Shown one piece after another: positions 25,802 to 35,092 of a stretch of DNA of 64,000 nt (position 1 is the stretch's first letter; the number at the start of each line of letters is the position of its first letter). The stretch covers positions 3,906,001 through 3,970,000 of the forward strand of contig NZ_CP022282.1 in NCBI RefSeq assembly GCF_002216065.1, read 5' to 3'. Source of the stretch: Chryseobacterium sp. T16E-39. GTDB taxonomy: Bacteria > Bacteroidota > Bacteroidia > Flavobacteriales > Weeksellaceae. The position numbers and the translations under genes are program-made. The notes under the pieces are model-generated. The model was not told the origin of the DNA. It did no database searches and saw only the letters and a list, made by a program, of their open reading frames with translations.

Positions 25802-28800
25802 TTATACCTTCTCTATAAGGCTTCCCCGTTCTTCATCTTTGATAATACTTAGGGAAATCGGAATTTTTTCTTTGAGTTCTTCAACATGAGAAATAATGCC
25901 AACGATTCTGTTTTCCTTTTGAAGGCCCATCAGTGTTTCAAAAACAATATTCACGGACTCCAGGTCCTGAGTTCCGAAGCCCTCATCTATAAAGAAGAAG
26001 TTTTTTTCTGCTTTTGTAGAAGCCTGAACACTTTCTGCCAAAGCCAGAGCTAGACTCAAAGAAACCTGAAATGCCTGGCCACCGGATAACGTTTTTACAC
26101 TACGGCTTCGTCCCTCGTTCAGATAATCAATGATTTCAAAATCATTGTTTTCATTTAATTGAAGACTCAATTGATTTCTTGTCATTCTATGGAATCGTAT
26201 ATTCGCATGATCGCACAATTGTCTCAGGTAGATGGAAGAGACATACTGAACAAAACCAGCTGCTTTAAACAGGTTAGTCATTACTTTTAAATTGTCAGAC
26301 CGTTTTTGAAGTTCAGCCAGGGTTTTTAAAAGGGTTTCTTTTTTCCGGAACTCTTTTTCAAGTCTTTCAATTTCAGAAGTTGTTTTTACAACGGCGGTAT
26401 TTGCTTGTTTTAATGTAATTTCCAAAATTTTAAACTGCTCTTCAACAGAATGAAACTGCTCTTGGTCAAAAGAAAAGTCCTTGAGTTTTGTCTCCAATTC
26501 ACTAATCCCATTCTTTAATGTTTCAAACTGAATTCTGAATACTTGAATTTGATTTCGTATTTCCTGAACGGGAACTTCTTCCTTTAAAATATTTTGTACC
26601 TCTGTGAGCTCAGTGATTCTTTGTTGTAACAAAGCCAATTGCAAAGACTCTTCATTAGAAGATCTTTCTTTTTCCAGCTCTGTGATTCGGATATTTAACT
26701 GGCTGACAATTGTTTTTTGTTCAGCTAATTTAGGTGCCGCTTCTTTTTCCTGATTGATCAGGATATGATATTTTTTCTCAACTTCCAGATTCTTTTCAGT
26801 TAATTTTTGATGAAGTTGCTGAATTTCCTGGTAGGATGTACCCGCATAATCATTCCAATCTAAAGTCTTTAAATTGGAGCGATTAGTATTGATTTGCTCT
26901 TCTTTCTTTGCTTCTTCTACTTTAAAATCAGTTAATGCCTTTTTATATTTTTCAAGGATCTCTTGTCCTTTTTCAAAAATTTCTCTCTCCTTTAAGATCT
27001 GCTGATTAATTTGTTCAATTTCTTTTTCAATCGTAAATGACTGCTGTCTTTTTAATTCAAAATCATTTTCATGATCAGCATTAAAGTCTATCCATATGAA
27101 GTTTTTGCGATGAACTTGAGCCTCCTTTTGAACCTGCTCTAAAACTCCCTCTTCTGCCTGCAACTGATCTTCAAAAATCTTCTTACGATCTAAAATCTTT
27201 TCAATTTCCGTATGTTCTTTCTGGAGTTTTGAAATGGCATTTTCATCAGACTGTATTTTCTCCTGAATTTCATTCAGTTCTGTATGTACATCATGGAATT
27301 CAATAATATGAGGATGTTCGGAAGAACCACAAAGCGGACAGGATTCACCTTCATGAAGTTTACTGGCATAATGGGATAACTCTTTCTGTACTTTAAGATG
27401 ATCCAGTTTTTGCAGTGATTCTTTTCTGCTAAGCTCTAAAACCTCAGTTTTTCTTTTAAATTCTTCTTTAAAATTAAGAGGATCAACAGTAAGAGGTTTC
27501 AGCTCTTCCAAAACCTTCCCGATTAAGCCTTTCAACTCAATTAGCTTATGAGATTGCTTCTGCTGTAGATCATTTAAGCTCTTATTTTGAACGAACCAAT
27601 TTCCAACATTGATTAATACGTTCGCTTCGACCTTTTTAGTCCGTAACGCATTTGTTTCCTTAGTAAGAGTATTTATTTTTGACTGACTGAGCTTCTGCTT
27701 TTCTTCGATCTCCTGGACTTTTTCAGAACCTTTCTGTGTCCTTTCTTCAAGTGCTTTTATCTCTGTTGAATACTTTTGTATTTGTAAGATCAGCCCCAGA
27801 TCATTTTCCGTTATTTTTGATTGGTTTAAAACATCAAATTCAGGTTGAAGTGCATGGATCTGTTCTTTTATACTGGTGAAGCTTTTTTCTGTTTCTTCAA
27901 CAGCTTTTGTGTGAGTTTGCAGTTCCTTTTGTCGGTCTGAAATTTCACCAGAAAGCCTGTTTTTTATGTCAAGTAAAGGGCTAAAAAGCCTAAATATGAT
28001 ATCATAGAGCTCTGTTTTCTTTTCCAGCTCATCAATTTTTATTTTCTCAGCGGATATTTTTTCAAAATCTTCTCTTTTTTGCTGTAAGCTTTCAAAATCT
28101 GTTTTTAAATTTTTTAACTGCTGATATTTTCCTGAAACTTGCTCGTGCTCTTTTTGTATCCCATTCAATTTTTGCTGTTCCTCTTTGAGGTGTTCTTTGT
28201 GGGAATTAATATGTTCCTCGGTTATTTCCTCAAAACCTTTTAGCTCACCCTGAAGTTGATCGAGTTCAGATCTGTTTTTATTACTTAAAATTGAAACATT
28301 ATTTTGAAGATCAAATCTTTGCAGATTGAAGATCTCTTTCATCATGTTTGTTCTGTCTGCTGCTCCTAACTCCAGAAATTCTTTAAACTGACCTTGTGGA
28401 ATAATGATCGTCCGCTTAAAATTTGCATAGCTTAATCCTATAATCTTCTCAGCATCAGAGTGATCAAGGGGTGTCCATTTCTCATTCTTACTTTCATAAA
28501 ATGTCACCGAAGATGGTTTTACATCCTCAAACTTCTTTGAATTTCTTTTAAAATCCCGGGTAGCGCGAAACAATTTATTCTCATGATTTACAAAATCAAA
28601 TTCAATATATGAGCTGTTCGATTTAAGGTTCATCATATTGTAAGCCCTTTTATCGCGCATGTTAAGGCGCTCTGTTTCTCCATAAAGAGCAAAAGAAATA
28701 GCTTCAAGTATTGATGATTTTCCAGATCCTACCGAACCGAATATGCCAAATAAACCGGCTTCTGTAAGGTTTTTAAAATCAATGGTCTGACGCTCCTGAT

Positions 28801-28840
28801 AAGAATATAAACCTTCTATTGTTAATTGAATGGGGAGCAT
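25802..28840 (-). CDS. sbcC: SbcC-type exonuclease subunit (SMC-family ATPase)
   Basis: A 1012-residue Rad50/SbcC ATPase. The Walker A is GSVGSGKSSILEA near residue 35. Long coiled coils flank a zinc hook with CPLC near residue 503 (GESCPLCGSSEHPH), and the C-terminal ABC signature TLSGGQAFQVSLSLALA and Walker B (FFFIDEGFGTQD) close the ATPase head. With SbcD it opens DNA hairpins and trims protein-blocked ends. It follows sbcD on the same strand with a 2-nt gap, the expected operon. Confidence 0.95.
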   Translation of the reverse strand: MLPIQLTIEGLYSYQERQTIDFKNLTEAGLFGIFGSVGSGKSSILEAISFALYGETERLNMRDKRAYNMMNLKSNSSYIEFDFVNHENKLFRATRDFKRNSKKFEDVKPSSVTFYESKNEKWTPLDHSDAEKIIGLSYANFKRTIIIPQGQFKEFLELGAADRTNMMKEIFNLQRFDLQNNVSILSNKNRSELDQLQGELKGFEEITEEHINSHKEHLKEEQQKLNGIQKEHEQVSGKYQQLKNLKTDFESLQQKREDFEKISAEKIKIDELEKKTELYDIIFRLFSPLLDIKNRLSGEISDRQKELQTHTKAVEETEKSFTSIKEQIHALQPEFDVLNQSKITENDLGLILQIQKYSTEIKALEERTQKGSEKVQEIEEKQKLSQSKINTLTKETNALRTKKVEANVLINVGNWFVQNKSLNDLQQKQSHKLIELKGLIGKVLEELKPLTVDPLNFKEEFKRKTEVLELSRKESLQKLDHLKVQKELSHYASKLHEGESCPLCGSSEHPHIIEFHDVHTELNEIQEKIQSDENAISKLQKEHTEIEKILDRKKIFEDQLQAEEGVLEQVQKEAQVHRKNFIWIDFNADHENDFELKRQQSFTIEKEIEQINQQILKEREIFEKGQEILEKYKKALTDFKVEEAKKEEQINTNRSNLKTLDWNDYAGTSYQEIQQLHQKLTEKNLEVEKKYHILINQEKEAAPKLAEQKTIVSQLNIRITELEKERSSNEESLQLALLQQRITELTEVQNILKEEVPVQEIRNQIQVFRIQFETLKNGISELETKLKDFSFDQEQFHSVEEQFKILEITLKQANTAVVKTTSEIERLEKEFRKKETLLKTLAELQKRSDNLKVMTNLFKAAGFVQYVSSIYLRQLCDHANIRFHRMTRNQLSLQLNENNDFEIIDYLNEGRSRSVKTLSGGQAFQVSLSLALALAESVQASTKAEKNFFFIDEGFGTQDLESVNIVFETLMGLQKENRIVGIISHVEELKEKIPISLSIIKDEERGSLIEKV

Positions 28841-28842
28841 AG

Positions 28843-30048
28843 TTAAGCGTTTAGAATTTCGTTAAACAGATTCATTAAGTCTTCATTAACTTCCTGTCCA
28901 TTATTCTTAGATTTAAAATAATCCTTAAATAAAGACTGTATATCCTGATTCAAATTAATATCATGCAGTTGATTTTCATTAAGATATTGATTTTTGACCT
29001 TAGGAATTAAATGAACAATACCATTATGAGACTGGTAAATAAGTTTTCGGTCTTCTGCCCTTAAAAAAGTTTCACTTTCCAAAGTTAATTCAATTAAGGT
29101 ATTAGGATTTTCAAGCAACCATGAAACAGTATTTTCCACGGAATCAAAAGTTTTTCTGATCAGAGCTTTTCCATTTTTTAAAGTGATCCTTTCATACGAA
29201 ACTTCTTTATTAGGTTCTGCCTCAATAATATTCACATATTTTGTCTGCCCTGCTTCACTGAAGCTATAGCATAATGGTGAGGACGAATAAATAACGGGCT
29301 TTTCTTTAGATCCAATATTCTGAAAACTGTGAAGATGTCCTAATGCGGTATACTGAATCTGATCCGGAATAATATCAGAATAAATGAGATCTGCAGCTCC
29401 AACTTTAATTGGTTTTTCACCTTCCGGTTCCTCAAGGAGTTCCGCGCCTCTTTTATTCATATATAAATGGGCGGATAAAATATTAACACCTTTATGATCG
29501 CAAAATTCGTCAGCGAGCTGTTTCCAGTTTTCAGCTAAAACTTTATTTAATTCTTCTTCTTTATTTTCTCCAAAATATTCTTTTAGCCGGATTTCATTCG
29601 CATAAGGAGTATGCAAAATTCGGATAGGAAAATCAAAACCCTTAAGCTGTAATTCAATCAGCCCCTCAAGTGAATTTGATATTCTGAAATTTTCCAATTC
29701 AAATGGATTAACCCTGGCCTTTGGGTAGCCAATTAAAATAATTCCACATTCTCTTGCAAGAGGATCCGGAGCATCAATTAAGTTAGGAGAATCATGATTC
29801 CCCGAGATTGCAATGACGGGACGTTGCCCATTTAAAGATAAACGTTTTAAAGTTTTATAAAATAACTCAACAGCTTCAACACTTGGGTTGAAATTATCAA
29901 ATAAATCTCCGGCAACAATAATCAGATCAACCATTTGATCATCGGCTATCTGAACAATTTCATCCATAACCTGGACTTGCTCTTCCAGACGTGAAAATCG
30001 ATCAAGACGTTTCCCTAAATGCCAGTCGGCAGTATGCAGAATTTTCAT
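28843..30048 (-). CDS. sbcD: SbcD-type exonuclease subunit (Mre11-like nuclease)
   Basis: A 401-residue calcineurin-like phosphoesterase nuclease, the Mn-dependent partner of SbcC. Metal-site motifs run in order: HTADWHLGK (residue 4), VAGDLFDN (near 47), SGNHDSP (near 82), SAHLY (near 193) and ALGHLHSFQ (near 233). The C-terminal 120 residues form the SbcC-binding region. It is the first gene of the sbcDC operon and has normal length. Confidence 0.96.
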   Translation of the reverse strand: MKILHTADWHLGKRLDRFSRLEEQVQVMDEIVQIADDQMVDLIIVAGDLFDNFNPSVEAVELFYKTLKRLSLNGQRPVIAISGNHDSPNLIDAPDPLARECGIILIGYPKARVNPFELENFRISNSLEGLIELQLKGFDFPIRILHTPYANEIRLKEYFGENKEEELNKVLAENWKQLADEFCDHKGVNILSAHLYMNKRGAELLEEPEGEKPIKVGAADLIYSDIIPDQIQYTALGHLHSFQNIGSKEKPVIYSSSPLCYSFSEAGQTKYVNIIEAEPNKEVSYERITLKNGKALIRKTFDSVENTVSWLLENPNTLIELTLESETFLRAEDRKLIYQSHNGIVHLIPKVKNQYLNENQLHDINLNQDIQSLFKDYFKSKNNGQEVNEDLMNLFNEILNA

Positions 30049-30384
30049 ATCTCAAATGTAAGAAACAAAAAAGGGAAAGTGAAATTTAAAGATGATTTCA
30101 TTAATTCCGGTGATAAAGATTTCGATTATTAAATAGTGTTGCTTGTAACTTACATCACTTCGAGTACGAAACGAAGTGGAGTGTATCGAGAAGTGGTTTA
30201 ACTAGCCTGTTTAGTTAAGGTTCTCGATACAAAATTCTTCTCCATTGCATTTCGAATAATTTCACTCGAACTGACGGTTGGGCTATTGTGACTTCGAGCC
30301 TGGGATGAAGTGGGGTATATTGAGAAGTGATTTATCATATTTCTTTATAGTTTAAAGTCTTATCCTTATTTTTACAAAAAAAAT
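30049..30384. repeat. Gene-free stretch with a REP-like inverted repeat
   Basis: Two degenerate direct copies of the same unit are seen: cacttcgag...cgaagtgga at 30156-30180, extending through gtgtatcgagaagtg to 30195, and gacttcgag...gaagtgggg through gtatattgagaagtg at 30291-30330. A long hairpin, TATCGAGAA (30184-30192) and TTAACTA (30198-30204) with TAGTTAA (30212-30218) and TTCTCGATA (30221-30229), sits inside. This is the style of Bacteroidota REP elements. A promoter for the next gene is not obvious. Confidence 0.65.
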
Positions 30385-30633
30385 ATGCACGAAAAATCTC
30401 CAGATCCCTTACACGGAAAAAGACTTGATGCTATTCTTGAAGAATTAGTGGAGTATTATAAAGGGTTTGAGAAGCTGGGTGAACAAATCAACATCAAATG
30501 TTTTACAGATAATCCAAGTATCAGCTCTTCTCTGAAATTTTTGAGAAAAACTGATTGGGCAAGAACAAAAGTTGAAAGTCTGTATCTCTTTATGTTGAGA
30601 CAGAAAAAACGTGACGAAGCAAAGAGAAAGTAG
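30385..30633 (+). CDS. VF530-like small DNA-binding protein (DUF2132)
   Basis: An 82-residue basic protein matching the VF530/DUF2132 family: SPDPLHGKRLDAILEELVEYYKGFEKLG opens the conserved region and SLKFLRKTDWARTKVESLYL closes it, with a lysine/arginine-rich tail. The Vibrio member has been described as DNA-binding by structure; its role is not established. The gene is independent, between a REP-like repeat and slyD. Confidence 0.88.
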   Translation: MHEKSPDPLHGKRLDAILEELVEYYKGFEKLGEQINIKCFTDNPSISSSLKFLRKTDWARTKVESLYLFMLRQKKRDEAKRK

Positions 30634-30691
30634 AAGACAGGATATTGTTTTAAAACTCTTTAGCGTTTTTTCTCTAAATAATCAAAAATAG

Positions 30692-30727
30692 TATATTTGC
30701 ACATTATTAATCGTGAAAAACTCACGA
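30692..30727 (+). promoter_or_regulatory. slyD promoter -7 element and leader hairpin
   Basis: TATATTTG (30692-30699) is a perfect TAnnTTTG; a leader of about 40 nt follows. It contains a perfect palindromic hairpin TCGTGA-aaaac-TCACGA (30711-30727). The in-frame TTG at 30697 overlaps the promoter, so translation starts at 30742. Confidence 0.5.
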
Positions 30728-30741
30728 AAAAAAGAAAAAAT

Positions 30742-31242
30742 ATGACAATCGAAAACAATCATGTTGTAGCTGTAAGTTACATACTTCACACAATCGAAGA
30801 GGATGGAAGTAAGATTCTTGTAGAAGAAACAACAGCAGAAAATCCACTTACATTTTTGCATGGTGTAGGAATGATGATTCCAAAGTTTGAACAAAATATC
30901 CTTGGTTTAAAAGCTGGTGATAAAACAAGCTTTACGATTCACCCTGAAGAAGCTTATGGTGAAAGACAACCGGATGCTATTGCACAATTACCGATTGATA
31001 TGTTTAAAGAATCTGGAGTTCCTCCTGTTGGAGCTATTTTGCCTTTATCTGATAATCAAGGGAATAATTTTCAAGCATTAGTGGTAGAAATAACACCAGA
31101 AGTTGTGGTAGCAGATCTTAACCACCCAATGGCTGGTAAAGTTTTAGATTTCCAGGTGGAAATTTTAAATACACGTCCGGCTACGGAAGAAGAATTAGCG
31201 CATGGTCATTCTCACGGAATCGACGGAACAGAAGCTCACTAA
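30742..31242 (+). CDS. slyD: SlyD-type FKBP peptidyl-prolyl isomerase
   Basis: A 166-residue FKBP of the SlyD clade. The FKBP fold (residues 1-65 and 125-155) is split by the chaperone 'insert-in-flap' domain, with FLHGVGMMIPKFEQNILGLKAGDK as the family signature. A histidine-bearing tail (AHGHSHGIDGTEAH) may bind metals, as in E. coli SlyD. It helps fold proteins and may supply nickel. ATG 30742 is chosen because the upstream TTG lies in the promoter. Followed by a strong terminator. Confidence 0.94.
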   Translation: MTIENNHVVAVSYILHTIEEDGSKILVEETTAENPLTFLHGVGMMIPKFEQNILGLKAGDKTSFTIHPEEAYGERQPDAIAQLPIDMFKESGVPPVGAILPLSDNQGNNFQALVVEITPEVVVADLNHPMAGKVLDFQVEILNTRPATEEELAHGHSHGIDGTEAH

Positions 31243-31251
31243 GAATAATAT

Positions 31252-31280
31252 AAATGTCCGATTTTATCGGACATTTTTTT
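31252..31280 (+). terminator. Intrinsic terminator after slyD
   Basis: AATGTCCGA-tttta-TCGGACATT with TTTTTTT, between slyD and the convergent YchJ-like gene. Confidence 0.9.
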
Positions 31281-31306
31281 GTAATATACTATTGTTGATG
31301 AGGATT

Positions 31307-31684
31307 CTAATCTAAAAATTCTCCTGAAACATAATACCATCGGTCATGCATTTTTTGAAAAATAGAAAACTCATGATGGAGCTGAGAGTTCCCATCCTGA
31401 TCGATATAATGTGCTTTGAACTCCACATGGTTTAAAGCTGGTGTTTGAATGATTTCCAGTTTTACCCATTGATTGATCTCTCCCCATTCTTGAAGGTCTT
31501 TTTTATTATGCAGTTTACGCTTTCCGGGCAGAGTAGTTTCCATTAGATATTCTCCGTTAGGGATAGCAAACGCAGAAAACCGGGAACGCATTAAAGCTTC
31601 TGCAGTGGGAGCATGTTTTTCTCCAGTATGATAAGGTTTGCAACATTCTTCATAGGACTTTCCGGAGCAGCAGGGACAGTTCAT
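31307..31684 (-). CDS. YchJ family protein with SEC-C zinc motif
   Basis: A 125-residue protein with an N-terminal SEC-C-type zinc site (CPCCSGKSYEECC) and the YchJ-type domain: PTAEALMRSRFSAFAI near residue 28, then YLMETTLPGKR, and the closing WYYVSGEF. The domain is NTF2-like. Function unknown. ATG 31684 is chosen over an upstream in-frame start (31708) because the protein is normally tight against the CPCC motif. Confidence 0.9.
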   Translation of the reverse strand: MNCPCCSGKSYEECCKPYHTGEKHAPTAEALMRSRFSAFAIPNGEYLMETTLPGKRKLHNKKDLQEWGEINQWVKLEIIQTPALNHVEFKAHYIDQDGNSQLHHEFSIFQKMHDRWYYVSGEFLD

Positions 31685-31862
31685 TGTTTTAAATTTTTTA
31701 AAACACAAAAATCACAATTTTTTACCACAAATGACACAATTTTATCTGCTTATTACAATTGACCAAATCCACCGGAATGATAGGGAGTCAAAGTTTGTGT
31801 TAATCAAAAGAATTATTTGTGGTTATCCGTGGATTTATTTGTGTTATTAGTGTCTGAAAAAA

Positions 31863-31893
31863 AGAAAAGCATCCAACTTAATGAATGCTTTAC
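31863..31893 (-). terminator. Terminator of the M3 peptidase gene
   Basis: On the - strand AAAGCAT-tcattaagttgg-ATGCTTT followed by TCTTTTTTT; it ends the leftward peptidase gene at 31898. Confidence 0.75.
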
Positions 31894-31897
31894 AATT

Positions 31898-34039
31898 TTA
31901 TTTAATAAATCCTCTGTTTCTCAATAAAGGTTTAATATCCGGATCATGCCCAGTAAAGTCTCTGAATGCCTGATTCAGATCTACGGAATTTCCTACAGAT
32001 AAGATATATTTTCTGAAACGGTCACCATTTTCCCTTGTTAGTCCACCATTTTTTTCAATCCATTCCCATGCATCATTATCTAAAGTTTCAGACCATAAAT
32101 AAGCATAGTATCCTGCTGAATATCCACCGCCCCAGATATGAGCGAAATAAGGAGTGTGATATCTTGGCGGAACAGTTGCCAGATTAAATCCGTGTTTAGC
32201 CAATGACTGTTTTTCGAAATCCAACACTGGAATAAGCTGACTGTCATTAGTTACAGTATGCCAGTCCATGTCTAGTTCTGCTGCAGAAACTAATTCTGTT
32301 GTCATATACCCCTGATTGAAAGTTCCCGCCTTTTTGATTTTATCAACCAATGCTTGTGGGATAGGCTGTTTAGTCTCATAATGAAGGGCATAGTTTTTTA
32401 GAATAATAGGATCTAAAGCCCAATGCTCATTAATCTGTGAAGGAAACTCTACAAAATCTCTTGGTACATTAGTTCCTGAAAGAGAAGGATATTTTTGACT
32501 TGCAAACATTCCGTGGATAGAGTGCCCAAATTCATGGAACATTGTAGAAACATCATCATAGCTAATTAAGGATGGTTTTCCCGGAGCTGGTTTTTGATAA
32601 TTATAACAATTGACGATTACAGGTTTTGTTCCTAAAAGATATGATTGTTCAACAAAATTACTCATCCATGCACCACCATTTTTAGAATCTCTGGTATAGA
32701 AATCCAAATAATAGATCGCAATTGATTTTCCGTCATGATCAAAAACCTCATAGGTTACTACATCAGGATGGTAGGTCGGAAGGTCAGTTCTTTTTTTGAA
32801 TGTAAGCCCATAGAATTTTTCAGCAGCATAGAAAACTCCTTTTTCTAAAACTGTAGTTACCTCAAAATAAGGCTTAATCTGATTTTCATCCAAATCGAAT
32901 TTTGCTTTTCTTACCTGTTCTGCATAGAAAGTCCAGTCCCAGGGTTCTACTTTGAAACCACCTTTTTGCTGATCGATCAGATCCTGGATATCTTTGGCTT
33001 CACGTTTTGCAGTTTCTACGGCAGGAGTTGCAATCTGATTCATTAATTGAGTAGCAGCCTCCGGAGTTTTTGCCATCTGATCCTGAAGTTTCCATTCTGC
33101 ATAGCTCTTTTTACCTAAAATCTGAGCTTTTTTCAACCTTAATTTAGCTAATTTTTCTATTGTTTCTCTCGTATCATTAGCATCACCTTTTTCAGCTCTT
33201 AACCAAGAAGCTTTGAATAGTTTTTCTCTGGTAGCTCTGTTTTTAAGGTTTTGTAATAATGGTTGTTGTGTAGTGTTTTGTAATGCCAACAAATATTTTC
33301 CGGGCTGTCCTGCTGTTTTTGCATCAGCGGCAGCTGCTTCTATTTCATCAGCAGAAAGGCCATCAAGTTCTTTTGCATCCGAAAAGAAAACGCCTCCTTG
33401 CTTCCTTGCTTCTAATAATTTATTTGAATATTGGGTAGAAAGAGAAGCTTGTTCCTGATTCACCTGCTTTAATTTTTCTTTATCTGCAGCAGATAGATTA
33501 GCACCCGCGATCTCAAAATTCTGTTTGTAGAATTGTAATAACCTTTTACTTTCAGAATCTAAACCATCATCTTTGATCAATTGTATTCTTTTGTACAGGT
33601 TATCATTAAGATACATTTTGTCAGAATGTGCCGCAAAAATTGGTGCATATTCTTCATCAAGAGCTTGTAATGTAGTATTCGTATTTGCACTTGTTAAGTT
33701 TGAAAATACTATTGTTGCTCTTTTTAAGACTTCACCGCTTTTCTCTAATGCAACTATAGTATTTTCAAAAGTAGGAGCACTGGGGTTGTTCGCAATTTTA
33801 ATGATTTCAGCATCATGCTGTTTTAATCCAAAATCAAAAGCAGGTTTAAAATCTTCATTCTTGATTTTATCAAACTCAGGAGCTTCATATTGGAGCTTAC
33901 TTTTTTTCATAAAAGGGTTTGACGAAAGAGAAGGGTCTGGAACAGGAACTTCCTGTTGGGTATCGGTTTTTTTCATTGTTGTACAAGAGTAGTTAAATGC
34001 CAAAGCAGAAATTAATAATACCGATGAAATATTTTTCAT
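31898..34039 (-). CDS. dcp: M3 family metallopeptidase, peptidyl-dipeptidase Dcp-like lipoprotein
   Basis: A 713-residue zinc peptidase of the M3 family. The lipobox NYSC near residue 18 predicts a lipoprotein, so it acts in the periplasm. The zinc motif HEFGHSIHG is near residue 500; the third ligand Glu is in the following helix (FPSQINEHW). Dcp removes C-terminal dipeptides from peptides. The helical N-terminal region (about 60-300) is typical. Single gene with its own terminator. Confidence 0.95.
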   Translation of the reverse strand: MKNISSVLLISALAFNYSCTTMKKTDTQQEVPVPDPSLSSNPFMKKSKLQYEAPEFDKIKNEDFKPAFDFGLKQHDAEIIKIANNPSAPTFENTIVALEKSGEVLKRATIVFSNLTSANTNTTLQALDEEYAPIFAAHSDKMYLNDNLYKRIQLIKDDGLDSESKRLLQFYKQNFEIAGANLSAADKEKLKQVNQEQASLSTQYSNKLLEARKQGGVFFSDAKELDGLSADEIEAAAADAKTAGQPGKYLLALQNTTQQPLLQNLKNRATREKLFKASWLRAEKGDANDTRETIEKLAKLRLKKAQILGKKSYAEWKLQDQMAKTPEAATQLMNQIATPAVETAKREAKDIQDLIDQQKGGFKVEPWDWTFYAEQVRKAKFDLDENQIKPYFEVTTVLEKGVFYAAEKFYGLTFKKRTDLPTYHPDVVTYEVFDHDGKSIAIYYLDFYTRDSKNGGAWMSNFVEQSYLLGTKPVIVNCYNYQKPAPGKPSLISYDDVSTMFHEFGHSIHGMFASQKYPSLSGTNVPRDFVEFPSQINEHWALDPIILKNYALHYETKQPIPQALVDKIKKAGTFNQGYMTTELVSAAELDMDWHTVTNDSQLIPVLDFEKQSLAKHGFNLATVPPRYHTPYFAHIWGGGYSAGYYAYLWSETLDNDAWEWIEKNGGLTRENGDRFRKYILSVGNSVDLNQAFRDFTGHDPDIKPLLRNRGFIK

Positions 34040-34261
34040 AAAATTAGTTATTATTGAAGCATAAAGATATTAAAAACTAACGTATTGATACGAACGTCTT
34101 CTATGAAAAAGATTGGCAAGTATTTGAAGAAAGTTCATTTCTATAAAAAGTGTAGTGCTTTCTGGTAATGGATGAATATAATTATCAAAACGGTTGTAAT
34201 ATTTTTTATATTTTAGTTGTTATAATTATATAATACTAAAACTTAATAAAAAATGATACAT

Positions 34262-35089
34262 ATGAAAACTACAACTCTATTTATTTTTTCAGCATTTGTG
34301 GTGTTGTCCTCATGTAATGAAAGACGCGATAGAAAAAACAACGAAAAAAGTGACTGGGTGTCTAAAACAGTAGATAATGTGGTAGAAAAAGGGAGTGGTC
34401 CTACCAGAGAGAAGGAGTATAAAGGAGATTTTGATGAAATTGAGATTTCGCAGGCTATTGATGCTCAAATTATAAAATCCGAGACAGAGAGAGTTGTTAT
34501 TTCAGCCCCTGAAAATATTATCAATGAGATTCTTGTTGATAACAATGGTGGAAAACTGCATATACATTATAAGCCTGGAATAAGAGTGATGAATTCAAGC
34601 AATGTATCAGCAAAAATTTATACTAAAGATTTCACTAAACTTGAAGCTAATTCTGCAGGTAAGATCACGCTTAAAGATAAATTTACCCAGGAAAAAACGG
34701 AGATAGAGATTTCTAGTGCTGGAAGCATTAGCGGAGATATCGAAGCCAATAATCTGGATATTTCTGCGGGAAGCAGCAGTAGTTTCGATGGGAAAATATG
34801 GGCTGTTGATCTTGGGATCGATGCTTCTTCTGCGGCAAGTATTTCATTGTCCGGTAAGTCTAAGAATGCTGATATTACTTCTTCTTCGGGAAGTAGTATT
34901 TCTGCTGAAAATGTTATTGCTGAAAATGTAAAAGCGGAGGCATCAAGTGGAGCAAGTGTAGAAATAAGTGCAACATCAAAAATTGAAGCCAATGCCTCTT
35001 CAGGAGGTAGTATTGACATACGTAAAAAAGGGAATGTTACTGTTGTAAACAAAGAAGAAAGCAGTGGCGGTAGTGTTAATGTACACTAA
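34262..35089 (+). CDS. Head-GIN domain lipoprotein (DUF2807)
   Basis: A 275-residue lipoprotein (lipobox LSSC near residue 20). From about 50 on it is a repetitive beta-helix rich in Ser, Gly, Asn and Ala: ISSAGSISGDIEANNLDIS and similar repeats, matching the 'head GIN domain' of DUF2807 proteins. It is probably exposed on the outer membrane or periplasm; the family's function is unknown. ATG 34262 is used; ATG 34253, 3 codons upstream, is also possible. It ends 3 nt from the convergent antiporter gene, without a hairpin between them. Confidence 0.88.
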   Translation: MKTTTLFIFSAFVVLSSCNERRDRKNNEKSDWVSKTVDNVVEKGSGPTREKEYKGDFDEIEISQAIDAQIIKSETERVVISAPENIINEILVDNNGGKLHIHYKPGIRVMNSSNVSAKIYTKDFTKLEANSAGKITLKDKFTQEKTEIEISSAGSISGDIEANNLDISAGSSSSFDGKIWAVDLGIDASSAASISLSGKSKNADITSSSGSSISAENVIAENVKAEASSGASVEISATSKIEANASSGGSIDIRKKGNVTVVNKEESSGGSVNVH

Positions 35090-35092
35090 GGA

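Noticed and set aside
30184..30229. Hairpin at 30184-30229 as a terminator of sbcD
   Set aside because: sbcD and sbcC read leftward and away from it, and no T tract follows. It fits a REP-like repeat better.
34618..35052. 144-codon ORF opposite the head-GIN gene
   Set aside because: It mirrors the Ser/Gly/Ala repeats of the head-GIN lipoprotein in the complementary frame, so it is a composition shadow.
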